From Diphasiastrum complanatum (Eukaryota; Streptophyta; Lycopodiopsida; Lycopodiales; Lycopodiaceae), in NCBI GenBank assembly GCA_029204225.1, contig CM055112.1, positions 44,527,634-44,587,633 of the forward strand: a DNA stretch of 60,000 bases, read 5' to 3'. This document shows, piece by piece, positions 56,760-60,000 of this stretch; position 1 is the stretch's first letter; every line of letters begins with the position of its first letter. The notes below the pieces were generated by a model. That model did no database searches. It was not told where the DNA came from and worked only from the letters and a program-made list of their open reading frames with translations. The position numbers were made by a program, and so were the translations under genes.

Positions 56760-59282
56760 TTTTACTATTACAAAATTAGAGCCCCTTAAATCTATTTCTT
56801 GCTTTATTAATTAATCCTTTACTTCTTAGCAATTTCTCAAATATAAGACATCAGACTAGTTTATGTGATTCTTTCCAGCATGAAGTTATTCTTCTGAAAG
56901 ATTGCTATATCATGTAAATTACTACAATGTGTGAATAGACTTGGAATTCAGATGAATTCTAAGGTAATTATGTTTCAATTTCTTAAATCTTGGATATGGA
57001 TTTCAGAGGAATGATAGTATTATCATTTGGGTTGAAAATATTTGAAGGAAAAGTCATGTTTGTAATAGAGTGAATCCTTTTGTGGATAGCACTTATCACT
57101 GACTTTTCGTGGATTTAGATATTTTCATATATCATCTTTCCAATTAACTTTTGTAGAAATTGATAATCTCATTTAAATGAGGGGTGAAGTGATGGGATAA
57201 AATTATATTTGAGGATCTATTGATTGCATAGTTTTTGGAAAAGAACCAACTGTGGTATAGAAATGAGATATTTTTGAAAGTAATTTCGGATAGATTCAAA
57301 GTAAGATACGTAATTGGAACTTTTTGAATAAGAGAAATTCTCTAGGGATTGTGTGGACAATATGGAACTAGAACTAGTTTTTTTGAAATTTGGATCATTA
57401 TCTATAAGTACTACAATGAAAGGACAAAAATTACTAATTCCATTTTGATTGGTATAGGAGTAAGTTTAATTAGAATCTAAGTCTGAGGTGTTTGTATCAG
57501 ATCAACCTAATTCTAGTTTGAGTTCTAGGATTAGGAAAATGTTGATTGAGTGGAAGAAATTATGTTTGGAGGTAAGTTGCATACGAAAACTGCTGAGAGT
57601 GAATGTTATTCATCTCAGAGATTTTCCGGATATGTTATTTACTCATGAGAAACAAAAATATTTTAGTAGTTGACTTACAAGATTCTTAGTGAAATATGTG
57701 AGTAATATATGTGGGTCTAGAGGAATCTGCCAGATAAGAATGTGTTTATATATTGAGTCATAGTGAGATTATTCACATATGTGCACGATTAATCTTGTAT
57801 GAATCTACTGTGTATTCTTGGTTACTAGGGTTATTTGTTGCACTTAATCTAGTCGGTGAACATAGACATATGATCAAGTATTGTTTTGACAAATACTTGT
57901 AGAGTTAACAAATCTTTGTGTGGAAGATTTATGAATTAACTTATAAATGATTTGGATGAGGATCTAAATGTGGTAGTATAATTGAATTCTTCACCTATAC
58001 ATTGAGATTTCTGAATCATTGGCAATTAAAAATAGTAGTTGATTATTCCAATATAAAACTAATTAGTAAAATAGTCAGTGTGATGAGAATTCACTAGAAA
58101 CTGATGGTTTTTATTTATATTGCTTGTAAGATGCATGAATTTCTCATCAGTTGAAATTATGTGCATTGGATATACAATATTCTTGGTGTAGAGTATTCTT
58201 TAGTTAAGGAATAGACTCAGTTCATTAATGATTGTATCCTAGAGAGCTCAATTGGATGACGAATCATAATGAATTTGAGAATAATAACTGAATTGATATT
58301 CAGCAGGACTTTGGGTATCTAGATTGGATTCTGGATGGTAATATAAAGTTTTTTCTTGGTTAAAGATGATTGTCATTATCATTTTGGTATGCTTTGTCTT
58401 TAATTACTAGTGGCATATAGAACTTGAATATCTAGCACTTCTGTCAGAGAATCCTATTTGGAGAATGTTTTTACAATTCAATATTTTCCTAGTGGGAAAG
58501 ATTTTGGAATGATTCTTACTTTTTCTTAGTTATGTTGGACATATACTCCAGTATCCTATAAATGATTATGGTTTTGGATTCCAGAAAATTATGATTGATG
58601 AATCATAAAAATCTAAATATTTATGATCGACGGTTTATAAATAAATACTTAATTGTTGCTAGAGGATTATAAGGAATTGTGATGATTCTTAAGCGTGACG
58701 ATTAATTCTTGATCTATTAATTGAGTAAGAATTCGGATCAGTGTTTTGAATCTCTCTACTTCAATGTTTTATTGAGAGCTTTTGGATCTCACAGACATTT
58801 TTCATGAGATAAGTTATCTAACTTGTGGAGAATTTAGTTAATCTAGTGGATGCTATTCTGCTACAGTTTATGGTCTGCAGATGCTTGAGTACAGTTCTTT
58901 TGATTAGATCTCCAGTTATCATAGGGAACAAACAAATCTATTAAGATAAATGAATGTTATTTTCTTGTATTTGATGCTAGACACAGGGGCATTTAACTCA
59001 AGAGAGTATCTAGGATACTCATAGTTGAGTTTTAATCATTTTTTATCTGGATGATTCTCCTAGAGATTCTAGTTAAATGAATTATTATATTTTAGAATTC
59101 TGAATTCTAAGGATATATGTACTTGGAAGCTTTTTGAATTGTATGTCAAAGTTGTGGATAATTTCAAGCTATAATTATTATTTCTCTTTAAATTAATCTC
59201 CTAAGTCAGGTAATATTAAACTCAGTGTTTCATGTAAGTGTTTTACGTAAAGATGATATTGCTAACTAGTTGAGAGTAAAAC
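56760..59282. other. Long AT-rich stretch without identifiable gene
   Basis: No reading frame beyond about 60 codons and no domain. Some plus-strand words hint at a very old retroelement, but nothing that I can support. Confidence 0.4.
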
Positions 59283-59735
59283 TGTTGGCTGATTTTGACG
59301 AATCTCCAAGATACTCAGATAGAGTTACCCAAGAGCACCTCTCACCTTAGACCGAAGAGGTCTCTGAGAAGATGAGGCGAATGAAGACTGAGAGCCGAGT
59401 ATGAGAGCCGAGGAGTACTAGTAGTAATGACAAGCAAGAACTGTGTAAGCCTCATGGTGAATCCCGAAAGATGGAATGACCATGTAGGAACTAGTATTTC
59501 TGGGCAAATGTAATAAATGCAAGTAGACATCTCTTAAAGAAAGTAGAGTGAGCCACCTTTTGATGGTGACCTCTAGTGGAGAGTATTATTCCACTTGTAA
59601 TTTGTAAAATGTGGAAATTTCACTAGGATGCCACCTAAGGAGCTCTCTTGCTTGAGACTCCCTCTTTGAGAAGAGGTGCTTTTTGTGAAATGTACCTACT
59701 CCATGCTGAAATGACAAGAGCCTCCACGAGTTTTG
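59283..59735 (+). repeat. LTR, second copy of the 30638 repeat
   Basis: It starts TGTTGGCTGATT and matches 30638-31080, including the 'gcacctctcaccttagaccg' block and 'actccctctttgagaagagg'. It is cut at 59735 by the next LTR. Confidence 0.65.
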
Positions 59736-60000
59736 TGTTGGATTTACTCCTTCTACTCTCCTAAATCCCTTGTTTTAATCTGCCTTCATTCTTGCTGCAT
59801 ATTTACTAACGTTGTCATGCAGCCTGCATATTTACACACAAATTCACACAGACAAATAAAAGGCAAAAGAATCGCGAACACTGTGTTTTTACACATGGTG
59901 ACAGGCAAAAAGGAGACACTATCCTATAGAATGCTGAAGGTGTCCTAAAAGCTAAGGTGCCCTGTAAATCTTATTCTAAGGCCATTCGTAAGAGTGACCC
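59736..60000 (+). repeat. Copia LTR start at window edge
   Basis: It begins TGTTGGATTTACTCC and is the inverse of 29116-28850. It continues beyond the window. A polypurine tract is not seen before it, so it is either a 5' LTR or a solo LTR inserted in the previous LTR. Confidence 0.65.

Noticed and set aside
56760-59282. Possible ancient gypsy or copia pol in the AT-rich stretch
   Set aside because: A few suggestive words only; no continuous similarity over 20 residues in any frame.

Overview
The window is nuclear DNA of a land plant with a large, repeat-rich genome. The signs are Ty1/copia elements primed by tRNA-Met, a Ty3/gypsy integrase, a CACTA (Tnp2) transposon of plant type, short GT-AG introns and long (GA)n microsatellites. 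I cannot fix the lineage; fern, lycophyte, bryophyte or seed plant all remain possible. I see no convincing single-copy host gene, no rRNA or tRNA gene and no CRISPR array. Nearly everything that can be named is a transposable element (TE), mostly broken and nested.

Layout. 0.3-1.25 kb: a fragment of a plant TE-associated protein (DUF8039-like). 1.24-3.18 kb: a gypsy element deleted internally, inserted in a copia gag (3.18-4.7 kb). 4.7-14.9 kb: a decayed CACTA element with GACGTC-rich subterminal repeats, a Tnp2 pseudogene and a (GA)n/(TA)n cluster. It is interrupted by a complete copia-derived element A (4861-9422) that has no reverse transcriptase or integrase core. 15-17.7 kb: dispersed repeat X and a second copia family ('family 2'). 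17.7-22.06 kb: element B, a sister of A on the minus strand, carrying a nested 1246-bp solo LTR. 22-27.3 kb: fragments of copia, Tnp2, a LINE and a plus-strand gag. 27.3-37.3 kb: more copia pieces and LTRs. 44.6-50.1 kb: copia, gypsy and X remnants. 50.1-54.94 kb: copia element D, the best preserved, with one gag-pol frame broken by one amber codon and by loss of its RNase H end. 55-60 kb: a second LTR edge, an integrase fragment, a hairpin, a long unassigned AT-rich stretch and two LTRs at the right edge.

The most interesting part is 37.35-44.57 kb. Two 35-bp inverted repeats (two mismatches) enclose three intron-containing blocks: (1) a plus-strand gene for a DDE-like transposase of an uncommon type; (2) a plus-strand gene whose reading frames encode a histone H3 fold, a basic/proline-rich linker and a Ulp1-like (C48) cysteine protease; (3) a minus-strand gene of unknown function. 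I read this as one decayed DNA transposon of about 7.2 kb. Its H3-plus-Ulp1 protein is the best candidate here for an undescribed system.

How the parts work together: D-like elements could once have supplied enzymes in trans to A and B. The Tnp2 copies belong to a CACTA family. The 37-44 kb cassette would have used its transposase for movement, while the H3/Ulp1 protein may have acted on chromatin or SUMO. All of these appear inactive now, because every one has stop codons, frameshifts or missing domains.
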